DNA of 64,000 bases from Stratiolaelaps scimitus (lineage: Eukaryota; Arthropoda; Arachnida; Mesostigmata; Laelapidae), in contig JABWDB010000005.1 of the NCBI GenBank assembly GCA_019614645.1, forward strand, positions 15,241,001 to 15,305,000. Direction: 5' to 3'. A model generated the notes under the pieces. That model worked only from the letters and a program-made list of their open reading frames with translations, did no database searches and had not been told where the DNA came from. Numbering within the stretch: the stretch's first letter is position 1; every line of letters starts with the position of its first letter. The position numbers were made by a program, and so were the translations under genes. Shown piece by piece: positions 40,481 through 49,442 of the stretch.

Positions 40481-40484
<4 letters not shown>
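40417..40484. repeat. Long (TA)n microsatellite at the rearrangement edge
   Basis: About 68 bases of alternating TA that run directly into the left arm of the inverted repeat. Its last TGATAT-compatible bases (on the complementary strand) supply the microhomology at the second rearrangement junction. Confidence 0.95.
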
Positions 40485-40487
<3 letters not shown>

Positions 40488-41135
40488 CTCCTCATCGCGA
40501 ATAAATGTTTAACATTATTCTCGCGGTTGAGTAGAAAACAACAGGCATACGTCGGTGTTGTCAGATTTGTCATAGAAACTGATGGTATAACACATACATA
40601 CTCAATATCATTAATAAATAATTTTGTTTTTCACCATGCTATCTACGAAACAGTTATCGGCTATCGATGACTACGAAATGGTCATCGATCGACTCTCAGA
40701 AGCGAGATCCATTCATTTTAAATCAGCATTGGATCTAAATGTCACAGTAGGATTTAGGTCGTAGGTCCGCCCGTGACCATCCGTCGCCAGGTTAGCGGAC
40801 CGGAATTTCAAGAATCTTCACTCTTAAAGCTTCACCCACGAAGTCTTTCGCCGAAGTCTACCTAAGGAGCTCGTCTCAGGGAGGCTATCTCTAGGAAATC
40901 CATGTTCGTATGATATCAGTTGAGCTAAATTCTAAGCGATCAGCAGTTGAAGATATTGGCGACGTTTTGGCTCACCCCCTGAGTTCACAAGAGCAGCGAC
41001 ATGGGAATTAGAGCTAGACACCCCGAAATGTGCTACCGAACACTTATCATAACAGAGATCCGTATCTCGAGAAGCGCGTCTCGTCACGGTGGAGTCAGCC
41101 AGAGATGCCGTATTTCCACACACAATTCGTAGGTG
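40481..41135 (+). repeat. Left arm of a 655-bp inverted repeat
   Basis: This arm is the reverse complement of 41195-41849. By eye the arms differ at a single base: C at 40710 against T implied by A at 41620, and the two positions are exactly mirrored (each pair sums to 82330). The 3' part, from TGATATCAGTTGAGC near 40911 onward, is present a third time at 41846-41945 plus 47181-47306. Apparent reading frames (minus strand 40932-41300, plus strand 41207-41398) are only mirror images of each other and I do not regard them as genes. Confidence 0.95.
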
Positions 41136-41194
41136 GATACATATGAACCGAGATGAGCCACGAGTGTTATGATAGTTGAGTTCTGCCATCTTAT

Positions 41195-41849
41195 CACCTA
41201 CGAATTGTGTGTGGAAATACGGCATCTCTGGCTGACTCCACCGTGACGAGACGCGCTTCTCGAGATACGGATCTCTGTTATGATAAGTGTTCGGTAGCAC
41301 ATTTCGGGGTGTCTAGCTCTAATTCCCATGTCGCTGCTCTTGTGAACTCAGGGGGTGAGCCAAAACGTCGCCAATATCTTCAACTGCTGATCGCTTAGAA
41401 TTTAGCTCAACTGATATCATACGAACATGGATTTCCTAGAGATAGCCTCCCTGAGACGAGCTCCTTAGGTAGACTTCGGCGAAAGACTTCGTGGGTGAAG
41501 CTTTAAGAGTGAAGATTCTTGAAATTCCGGTCCGCTAACCTGGCGACGGATGGTCACGGGCGGACCTACGACCTAAATCCTACTGTGACATTTAGATCCA
41601 ATGCTGATTTAAAATGAATAGATCTCGCTTCTGAGAGTCGATCGATGACCATTTCGTAGTCATCGATAGCCGATAACTGTTTCGTAGATAGCATGGTGAA
41701 AAACAAAATTATTTATTAATGATATTGAGTATGTATGTGTTATACCATCAGTTTCTATGACAAATCTGACAACACCGACGTATGCCTGTTGTTTTCTACT
41801 CAACCGCGAGAATAATGTTAAACATTTATTCGCGATGAGGAGGTGATAT
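41195..41849 (-). repeat. Right arm of the 655-bp inverted repeat
   Basis: Inverted copy of the left arm. The 59-bp spacer between arms (41136-41194) is itself the inverse of 47307-47365, so the inverted copy extends further than the left arm, through to the end of the third copy. The join at 41133-41135 shares GTG with both parents, and the join at 41844-41849 shares TGATAT. Confidence 0.95.
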
Positions 41850-41945
41850 CAGTTGAGCTAAATTCTAAGCGATCAGCAGTTGAAGATATTGGCGACGTTT
41901 TGGCTCACCCCCTGAGTTCACAAGAGCAGCGACATGGGAATTAGA
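41846..41945 (+). repeat. Third copy of the rearranged segment, left part
   Basis: Direct repeat of 40912-41011 (from ATATCAGTTGAGC to GGGAATTAGA), interrupted at that point by the LINE. The copy resumes at 47181. No mismatch to the left arm seen. Confidence 0.95.
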
Positions 41946-42397
41946 ACGTTCGAACGTTCGAACAGGTGTGCGTCGTCACGGTGTGGCTCTGGTGAAAATC
42001 AGAATCTCTGCTGGTGTCTGCGTCGTTGCAGTAACCTCTAGTGTTCCAGTCGGATCACTGTCTCGTCGTGCATCTTTTGTGCCACGAATTTTGTGGAAGA
42101 CAGATCTTATTGAAGTGGAAACGACTTCGGTACTTTTGTGCATTTTCTAATGGCTTTCCGAGAGAACTTCTACACGCAGTAACTATAAAGGTGCTGTGTG
42201 GGTTTGGAGCTAATCTCCGTCACGAAAGCGAAGCTTCTCCTGCAAGCGTTGACGTACCGCGCATCTGGGGCTTTTTAAATCTATCAGGGCGGTGAAAGTA
42301 CCTATCAGCTGCTGGCTAAAGGCTTTGTTTGTTGTGCTCAGAAAGCTTGTCCCCGACAGCTGTGGTAGGAACGGAGCGGCTGAGTACCAGCCCCGTA

Positions 42398-44005
42398 ATG
42401 GGGAGGACGGCTGCTACAACAGCAACGGCATCGAAGGAGTCAAGGAATAAGCCTATATTGACCGGTGGGGTTCTAAAACCTTCGAAGGCAGCAAATGCCA
42501 AGGCGAACAAGACGACTATCGATGCTGTCGCGGTTGGCGTAACGAAGAAGGCTATCGCGAACGGCGTTGCAGCTGACGGAGCAACAGCCGCACAAGCGCC
42601 GATAAGCAGTGCACCGGTAGACACCAATGAAATAGAGACACCCATTGACATAGATGGGGAAGTGACAGCTTGCGAGCATGGTGCAGATCATGAACACGGA
42701 TGGAATACGGTCGTAAACAGGAGCACGTCTAAGAAGATCCAAAAGATCAAACTGGAGATTGAAGCTATGCGTGAAAACAAAGTGGGGACGGTCAAAGGAG
42801 CGTTTCGGGTAGCTATCTCGAAGAGAGTCGAAAAGAGGTGTGACAAAACGGGCGCGGTCACTTTCGTGGGCGAAAGTTTTGATGGTAACCTGCTGGCGTT
42901 GTGTGGAGAAGTATTCAAACTCTTCCCCTTCTCCAGACCAGAATCGAAATCTAACGTGATTTTTGTGTGGGTGGGTTCTGTGGAGCACGCTAAGGAAGTG
43001 TTAAAATTATCCAAATTGCTTAATACTCCGGTAATAGCGAAGTGTAGGGAGCTGGAACAATATTGGGCACGAATCACACAAGTCGACAGGGGTTTCTCGG
43101 AGAATGAAATCCTAGTAGCATTGGAGAAAGTAGGTGTCACTACCGTCAAGCGTGAATGCATAAAGAAACGCGTTAATGGGGAGCTCCGCGAGTTCCCAAC
43201 AGATCGCGTACTATTGCAATTCCACAAAATTCCGCCTGCAGAGGTATTTCTTGCTTATAGGGCCCATAAGGTCGTGATGCATGCGGGCACCCCCATCGCT
43301 TGCTTTCGATGCCAACAACTTGGTCACATCGCCTCATTCTGTCGGAATGAGGTAGCATGTAAGAGATGCGGAAAAGCGGGGCATCTTATGGACAAGTGCA
43401 GAAATGCGCCACGGTGTGTTAACTGCAAGGGAGCACACTCGGCGTCGTCTCCGAACTGCCCGCTGCGGGCTTGTGAAATTGAAAGGCGTAAGGCCTGGAT
43501 GGAGTGTAGATTGATTCAGCAGCTGAGAGCGGACCATCCTGAGGCTCGCAAAGTCGCGGTAGTGCATACTCCGTCTACCCCCCCGCAGCCGGAAACGGGG
43601 TCAGTGCCCGCTGTTCCCGCCGAAACGTCTCAGCCTTCGTACGCTGCAGTGGTACGGTCGCTAGTTTTAGACACGCCTTCTGGATCGGAGACAAGAGTCA
43701 ATCTGCCGGGCATGACGCGGCTACCACAGGCGGCCGAACGGCAGGTGAAGATAAAACCGGGTCCACAGGCAGCCAAGCGACCGGCGACGAATGAGTCGGG
43801 ACCACGGAAGTCGGCGCCGAAGAAAAAGCGCATTTTTAGAGGAGGGAACATGGCGATTTCAATGCAGCCGTTGTTACGTCTCCTAAATGCGATGAGTCCT
43901 CGAGCTGCCAATCACTTAAAAAACCTTATGCGCGTTCTACAGCCTCTTATAAGTGCAGTTTTTACTATGGGAGCGGGGGCAAAAATAAGAAAAGTAACAA
44001 TATAA
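42398..44005 (+). CDS. LINE ORF1: gag-like protein with three zinc knuckles
   Basis: The first in-frame ATG is at 42398, giving 535 aa; the frame is open a little further upstream (to about 42329) without an ATG. The N-terminal part is Ala/Thr/Lys-rich. About two thirds along lie three consecutive knuckles, with DNA near 43301-43455: CFRCQQLGHIASFC and CKRCGKAGHLMDKC, both C-x2-C-x4-H-x4-C, then CVNCKGAHSASSPNC, C-x2-C-x3-H-x6-C. This triple arrangement is usual for ORF1 of Jockey/I-type LINEs, which coats the element RNA in a ribonucleoprotein. A basic region with PKKKR follows, a possible nuclear localisation signal. The stop TAA (44003-44005) is one base before the ORF2 ATG. Confidence 0.9.
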   Translation: MGRTAATTATASKESRNKPILTGGVLKPSKAANAKANKTTIDAVAVGVTKKAIANGVAADGATAAQAPISSAPVDTNEIETPIDIDGEVTACEHGADHEHGWNTVVNRSTSKKIQKIKLEIEAMRENKVGTVKGAFRVAISKRVEKRCDKTGAVTFVGESFDGNLLALCGEVFKLFPFSRPESKSNVIFVWVGSVEHAKEVLKLSKLLNTPVIAKCRELEQYWARITQVDRGFSENEILVALEKVGVTTVKRECIKKRVNGELREFPTDRVLLQFHKIPPAEVFLAYRAHKVVMHAGTPIACFRCQQLGHIASFCRNEVACKRCGKAGHLMDKCRNAPRCVNCKGAHSASSPNCPLRACEIERRKAWMECRLIQQLRADHPEARKVAVVHTPSTPPQPETGSVPAVPAETSQPSYAAVVRSLVLDTPSGSETRVNLPGMTRLPQAAERQVKIKPGPQAAKRPATNESGPRKSAPKKKRIFRGGNMAISMQPLLRLLNAMSPRAANHLKNLMRVLQPLISAVFTMGAGAKIRKVTI

Positions 44006-44006
44006 T

Positions 44007-46997
44007 ATGACAAATGTTCATTTACCCAACTCAGATTGTTATAATGTGAGTGATTGCCAGAAGTGGCAAGGAGATGCTGAATTGTTAGTCCCAGGCTTGA
44101 ATGGTGGGAGAACAACGGCCTTTAGTAACTTTGCAGCGCTGCATCTGAATGCTGGGACAGGAGGGCTGAGAAAATCGGGTCAACTCGAGACTCTAACTGA
44201 CTTCCTGGAGGAGGAGGGCATCGGGCTTGCCGCGGTGGTGGTAAGTGAGACCTGGTTAAAAATGGTTGATTATGGCGGCTTTGGTATCTCTGATTTCTGT
44301 TTCATTGGAGCGGGACGGGAGGGCAATAGGCAAGGAGGTGGCGTAGGCATCTATATTCGCTCTAGCTGCTTGGTAGTCGACTCAGAAACGAGAACTAGCG
44401 ACGATGGCAACGTACAGGCGGTGCGCGTCCTGCTAAAGAAGCCTGGTTTTACTGGCTACTTAATTGGTTTCTATTCTAGTCACGCTTTGTACAGGGACAC
44501 CTTACTCAATGTACTCGAGGATATTATCCCGCGAAATAGTGCTCTGCCGTGTATCATAATGGGTGATTCTAACACGAACCTCCTTATTAGGTCTTCCTGT
44601 GAAGACTATTTATCGTTCTTCTCGTCAAGAGGTTTCCAACACATCATTGATCAGGTCACCCGTCCAGCATCAGGGACGTGCATTGACCACATTGCGATTG
44701 GTTATTGTGAGGAATTCTTGAACATCTCTCCAGCCGTGTGGTGTACCCCTCTTTTCTCAGATCACTATCCTACTGTCGTTTCGCTCACAGGCAGGTCTTC
44801 CGTTAGTCTAAGGGACGCCGATGACAGTGAGATGAATCTAGTCAGACAACATGATGGTGTTAGCATCGAGAAGTTTTTGGGGAACACTAGCAGACTGAGC
44901 TGGCAGCGTGTCTACCAGGCGGTGGACGCGGACGAGGCTTTCGAGGCTTTCAGCTCTATTATAACGAGAGAATACGATAAGTGTTTCACTGTCAGGGTGA
45001 GTCGTAGACCTCCACAGCAAAAGAGATTCCAGTTCAATGCGAGACTTCGGAGTCTGCGCCATTCGGTGAACAAACTATACCGCTGGTACTTGAGAAATAG
45101 ATCCTTAGAATCTAAGATGGCGTATTATCATAGTCTTCGTCGCTACAGACACGACCTTCAAATTGCTAGGAGCTCGTTTTACCGAGAGCAGTTTGGGCGA
45201 CATAAAGGGAATGCAAAGAAGTTGTGGGAGTTTGTAAACGCTGCCTGTGGACGGGAGAGACAAAAAGCGGCACTGCCAACAGCCCTGGTCATCGAATCCG
45301 GCGAACTGACAAGTCCGCAGGAGATTGCGAATGAATTAAATACTCATTTTGCTGCGGTGGGCTCAAAAACGGTTGCCTCTCTTCGGATCGACGATAATAT
45401 CGAGCCGGAGCTTACATCGATCTGGCCCTGTCGAAACACCACATTTGAGTTCTCCCAAGTCAACTGTGTGGAGATTCAGACAGTGCTTGAATCTACGAAG
45501 GCTAGTTGGTCTACAGGCGCAGCAGGGATCCCCAGCGCTCTGGTAAAACGTGCGTCGGCGGTGCTCGCGAGACCTTTTGCTCACATAGCCAATCTGTCGC
45601 TGAGTAGGGGGACATTTCCACGCAAGTTGAAAGACGCTTCAGTTATACCACTATATAAGAAGAAGGGGGATCGGAAGCATCTGTCAAATTACCGACCAAT
45701 CTCGTTGGTTGATTACTTGTCCAAGGTGATCGAGAAGGTAGTGATGGTCCGCCTGGAGAAATATCTTCACTCGATAGATTTTCTCTCAGCTAGTCAATTC
45801 GGTTTTCGTAGGGCACGCTCGACTGAACTCGCAATGGCCCACCTGTGGCAGGAAATATCTGACACCATTGAGAACAACCAGGTATGTCTGGGCGTCTTAT
45901 TGGATGTCTCTGCTGCGTTCAATTGTCTTCGGCATACATTTTTCCTGCAGGCCTTGAAGTGCCTTGGATGCCAACCCGGTGTCGTTGACTGGTTTCGCTC
46001 GTACTTGTCCGCGAGGCGACAGGCGGTGAAAGTAGCGGACATCGAATCGGACTGGCTGGAAGTTGACATTGGCACGCCCCAGGGATCCATTCTAGGGCCG
46101 TTTATGTTTCTAATTCTAGTCAATTTCATTCTTCTCAAAATCGCTGGTGGGAAATTTTGTAGGACCATTGCATACGCGGACGACACTTCGCTTCTGTTTC
46201 GAATTCGGCCTTCATCGCTGCAACTCGACATCGAAGAGGCTCTAAAGAAGGTGGAGGGGGTTATCAACACCTTCGAAAGGTTCGGTCTGGTAATCAACAC
46301 GACCAAGACCAACCTCATTCTCTTTCGCCCGCCTCAACGAAATGTGCAGGTGTCGCCGACACAGGTAGCCGGTGAAACGATGCACTGGTCATCGTCTGCG
46401 AAGTGCCTTGGCCTTACGCTTCAGGAAAACATGCGCTGGCAGGACCACATAGGGAGCTTCATGCCCAAATGCTACGCAGTGGTGGCCAACTTGCGTCGCC
46501 TGAGAGAGCGTGGGGTTCCTGTGGATGGCCTGTTACACCTCTATAAAGTTTTATTGGTACCTCTGTTGTGCTACGGGATCTCTATCTGGGGAGGAGGCTA
46601 CAGCATGATTCTTCGGAGAGGAGAGGTTGTTCAGAATGACGCACTACGGGCTATCTTTGGCAGACGTCGCTCCGACTCCGTCGCCGACATTCTGGGGAAG
46701 TACGAATTGCCTAAGCTGAGCGTTATGTATTTGATTCACGTAGCTCTTCTTGCCTTTAAGATGTCGAAGGGACGTATTCCAAACGACATTACTTTCCCAA
46801 TTACCACTGTGGTTCGAAGAACGGCCCGCAGACCAACTGAGTTTGTGATACCTTTTGCCGTTAAAGAATCTAGCCGCCATGCTCTCGCTTATCGCTTGCC
46901 GGCAGTCTGGGGCTCTCTTCCTCGCGAGATTCGTTCACTCTCCTCGGCAAAAAAGTTTGCAGCGGAGGTGAAAAAATTTTTTATCAATCAGATGTAG
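44007..46997 (+). CDS. LINE ORF2: apurinic-type endonuclease and reverse transcriptase
   Basis: 996 aa from ATG 44007, uninterrupted. The N-terminal endonuclease/exonuclease/phosphatase domain (about residues 45-260) keeps its key residues: N in LHLNAG, E81 in SETWL, D187 and N189 in MGDSN, the CIDHIAIG strand, and D252-H253 in SDH. The reverse transcriptase domain (about 525-770) shows NYRPISLVDYLSKVIEK, FGFR, catalytic D in LLDVSAAF, TPQGSILGP and YADD at 723-726. The usual second Asp of the AFD motif is Asn here (AFN), while the catalytic first Asp is present. The C terminus ends with the W-x-x-LP (WGSLPREIRS) pattern common in CR1/L2-group ORF2. The protein nicks target DNA and copies the element RNA in place. 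Confidence 0.95.
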   Translation: MTNVHLPNSDCYNVSDCQKWQGDAELLVPGLNGGRTTAFSNFAALHLNAGTGGLRKSGQLETLTDFLEEEGIGLAAVVVSETWLKMVDYGGFGISDFCFIGAGREGNRQGGGVGIYIRSSCLVVDSETRTSDDGNVQAVRVLLKKPGFTGYLIGFYSSHALYRDTLLNVLEDIIPRNSALPCIIMGDSNTNLLIRSSCEDYLSFFSSRGFQHIIDQVTRPASGTCIDHIAIGYCEEFLNISPAVWCTPLFSDHYPTVVSLTGRSSVSLRDADDSEMNLVRQHDGVSIEKFLGNTSRLSWQRVYQAVDADEAFEAFSSIITREYDKCFTVRVSRRPPQQKRFQFNARLRSLRHSVNKLYRWYLRNRSLESKMAYYHSLRRYRHDLQIARSSFYREQFGRHKGNAKKLWEFVNAACGRERQKAALPTALVIESGELTSPQEIANELNTHFAAVGSKTVASLRIDDNIEPELTSIWPCRNTTFEFSQVNCVEIQTVLESTKASWSTGAAGIPSALVKRASAVLARPFAHIANLSLSRGTFPRKLKDASVIPLYKKKGDRKHLSNYRPISLVDYLSKVIEKVVMVRLEKYLHSIDFLSASQFGFRRARSTELAMAHLWQEISDTIENNQVCLGVLLDVSAAFNCLRHTFFLQALKCLGCQPGVVDWFRSYLSARRQAVKVADIESDWLEVDIGTPQGSILGPFMFLILVNFILLKIAGGKFCRTIAYADDTSLLFRIRPSSLQLDIEEALKKVEGVINTFERFGLVINTTKTNLILFRPPQRNVQVSPTQVAGETMHWSSSAKCLGLTLQENMRWQDHIGSFMPKCYAVVANLRRLRERGVPVDGLLHLYKVLLVPLLCYGISIWGGGYSMILRRGEVVQNDALRAIFGRRRSDSVADILGKYELPKLSVMYLIHVALLAFKMSKGRIPNDITFPITTVVRRTARRPTEFVIPFAVKESSRHALAYRLPAVWGSLPREIRSLSSAKKFAAEVKKFFINQM

Positions 46998-47151
46998 ATA
47001 TTTTTGTGGATAGTTGTTTTGTATCTTACCCAATGTTTACATATTGTACAAAAAAAAAAATGTGTACCCTTCATATATAAAATATACGTTGCAATAATTC
47101 TTTTAACTATTATTTTTACGAGAACTTAAGCATGTATATAGCAGTTCCGTC

Positions 47152-47180
47152 AATAAACATTTGTTTGAATTTGAATTTGA
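47152..47180 (+). terminator. LINE polyadenylation hexamer and TTTGAA tail
   Basis: AATAAA at 47152-47157 is followed by TTTG and repeated TTTGAA units up to the target sequence. The preceding block from 47120 (GAGAACTTAAGCA, then GCAGTTCC) is shared with the SINE at 16097-16131. Confidence 0.85.
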
Positions 47181-47368
47181 AGAGCTAGACACCCCGAAAT
47201 GTGCTACCGAACACTTATCATAACAGAGATCCGTATCTCGAGAAGCGCGTCTCGTCACGGTGGAGTCAGCCAGAGATGCCGTATTTCCACACACAATTCG
47301 TAGGTGATAAGATGGCAGAACTCAACTATCATAACACTCGTGGCTCATCTCGGTTCATATGTATCCAC
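47181..47368 (+). repeat. Third copy of the rearranged segment, right part
   Basis: Continues the copy started at 41846. Bases to 47306 match the left arm (41012-41135) and 47307-47365 is the inverse of the 59-bp arm spacer. Similarity to the inverted copy ends at GTATCCAC (47361-47368), after which the sequence is unique. Confidence 0.93.
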
Positions 47369-48246
47369 AAAACATGTACACGCTCAGAGACAGAGAAAAT
47401 ACCCCCCCCCCCGGCTGAGGAGAAAGAATTCGATGATTACGCAGTCGTTACATGTGTTTGTGACAGTCCGATTGGTCGATCACACTGCGATCAAGCAGCG
47501 GGGAGTCGGTCATCGTCTTCGCTAAAGCAAACTAAAGGGGGCCAACGCCGAACGGTTCAGGCTCTCTACACACTACGACAATAGCGTCACGCCAGTAATT
47601 TCTGGGTCGATGCCAGCGCTTCGAAGCGGCCCGGTCAACGGTCCCTCGTTCTCTGACCCTCGCCTCGGTGTTTCCTACTCTCGCGGCCTGAAGTAGCTCT
47701 CGGTGGACTTGCCGGCAAATGCCAACTTGACAGGCGCGCGTCCACTCATAATTGCCGCCATATACGCGTCATTCGCGGTGGGTAATTGACGCTCGGGTGA
47801 CGGCTTGACTGGCAGGTGTTTGTTTTCTGAAACAAATTGCCTCGGGGTATGCGCACAACTTCCACACTGCTTCACTCTTCACTTCATGCTGTCGTCGATA
47901 AGGATCATTTCATATGACATACACTGTTACATTGAACTTTCTTGCGACTCACTGCAAGCCATCTGTTACAATACGCATTAAATCTATAGAATTTCAAAGG
48001 GCCGCGACCCCTGTCAGTAAATGATAACAACTGCGAAAAGCACTATCGGGCAGCCACAGGTACAACTGCGACATTTACCCAATCTCTAGCACACTGTGCT
48101 AACATACTACTCGATATGCCCTGTTCGCTAACTGCTACGGTGGGTGATCTACATGATATGGGGACAGGTATGATTTTTGCTCGGCTTGCACAGTGTATGA
48201 TTCAGTAACCGTGTGTATTTTTATATGATAATTTCCTAAATTTCAG
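47369..48246. other. Spacer upstream of the DM4/DM12-like gene
   Basis: Contains a C run (47403-47412) and no supportable coding sequence. It ends in AAATTTCAG directly before the ATG at 48247, which looks like a splice acceptor, so the 3' end of a 5'-UTR intron probably lies here. Confidence 0.45.
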
Positions 48247-49442
48247 ATGTTGTTCCAACGATCGTCGTGGTTTGGCCTGGCCATGATAAGCTGCGTTTTG
48301 TCGTCGGCGGGTGCGGCCCCTTCCATTGGACACTCATCGTCTCGTTACTCGACGGAAGAGAATCAGCTTTCCATAAATCAACAGCGGCGCTCGTCTCAGG
48401 AAAAACTACATCGTGCGGTTTCTAGATTCGCCGCAACGGGCCGTGGTATAGCTGGCGTTACCGAATACGTCATGAAAGCTGTTGACCGGTAAGATAACCG
48501 CGGATGTCTTTCTTTTTCCATGCTAAGATCGTCATATGAACATTTGACGAAATACGATTAACAACAAATGATTAATCAAATAACATGGAAGTGTAGAGGC
48601 AAGTGTCAGTCATACTAGTGTACTCACGTTCAGTACACACGTTCAATGACAGATGGTGGATCTAGGCTTGATCTCATAGACCTATCTTGGACATCTGACT
48701 GTTTCACTCATAGATTGAGCCGAGAACGCACCGTCGAAACTGGATATTTTGCAAGCAATTAGCACTAAGTAGTTGACACATGTACATACAGATTATAACG
48801 TTCTTCATGTTGAATTGTAGTTCTATCGATCGGATGCCTTCGATACCGAGCCTCGATCCCCAGGAGTGCATGAAGCGTTCAGTGTGCGAGGCACACAATC
48901 AACCCGATAGATATGGCCTCGTTGGCCTTACGTTGCAACTGATCTTTCCGTAAGAATTATTTTCGTGATAATTTGGCTTAGTATTCAATAGGGTCGAATT
49001 AACTAAAATATAACGTTAAGCACTTATATTAAGAGATATATTGCTATATATATATATATATATATTTTTTTTTTTTGCAAAACAATTACATAAAAGGCGA
49101 ATGACCAATGTCATCGAAAGTAAACAAACCGTTGCGACGTTTTGTTATGGCGATGACTACGAGATGGAGAAACAGGCGTCCTTAATTTCTGGTCAATTGC
49201 AAACACCACTTTTGGACATCATTTAAATTACTGCCCTCACCTGGAAATTGACATTTTGTTCTCTTGGCATTTTCAGTCCATATCTCGCCGGCGAAGAAGA
49301 GGACGCCCCGATGATCTCGAAATATCAGCAGGCTGCTCGCTACGGCCGACGGAACGATGCCGAGTGCGGCCGCCACTTTGACGGCTGTATTATCTCGCCG
49401 CTTGAGGTCACCCAGAAGCTCATCAACTATTTGATACGTTAA
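48247..49442 (+). CDS. Secreted DM4/DM12-like cysteine protein, three exons
   Basis: Exons 48247-48488, 48821-48949 and 49277-49442, joined in phase 2 both times; 537 nt, 178 aa. Donors are GTAAGA and GTAAGA, acceptors TTGTAG and TTTTCAG. The N terminus (MLFQRSSWFGLAMISCVLSS) is a likely signal peptide. The mature part has four cysteines: C97 and C103 in CMKRSVCEA, then C154 and C161 in ECGRHFDGC, with GLVGLTLQLIFP between. This C-x5-C ... C-x6-C layout, with an E after the second Cys and a Y-x2-A-x2-YG stretch before the third, resembles the arthropod DM4/DM12 domain family, whose biochemical role is unknown. The family call is from the pattern alone. The gene structure is firm; the function is not known. 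The ATG lies right after a splice acceptor, so a non-coding first exon is likely. Confidence 0.72.

Larger units (their letters stand above)
41946..47180 (+). mobile_element. Full-length non-LTR retrotransposon (LINE), CR1/L2/Jockey group
   Basis: The boundaries are given by the split third repeat copy: the undisturbed sequence reads AATTAGAGCTAGAC at 41005-41018, and here it is broken after AATTAGA. The element is about 5.24 kb, with a 5' UTR of about 450 nt, two intact ORFs one nucleotide apart, AATAAA at 47152-47157 and a 3' end made of TTTGAA repeats. At most about 3 bp (AGA) is duplicated at the target. The 5' end has a palindromic tandem GAACGTTC repeat at 41944-41963. ORF1 has nucleic-acid-binding zinc knuckles; ORF2 has endonuclease and reverse transcriptase. 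A short tail repeat and short target duplication fit CR1/L2-type LINEs; the exact clade needs a tree. No stops or frameshifts, so it may be competent or very recent. Confidence 0.93.

Noticed and set aside
40417..40670. 100-aa frame with a long Ile-Tyr run, and similar ones at 53374-53670 and 57730-58047
   Set aside because: Produced by (TA)n microsatellites.
40932..41398. Two mirror-image reading frames of 122 and 63 aa in the inverted repeat
   Set aside because: They are the same sequence read from the two arms, with no domain and no separate evidence of coding; explained by the inverted duplication.
42316..43227. Minus-strand frames of 111-179 aa under LINE ORF1, and others under ORF2
   Set aside because: Shadows of the intact ORF1 and ORF2 on the opposite strand.
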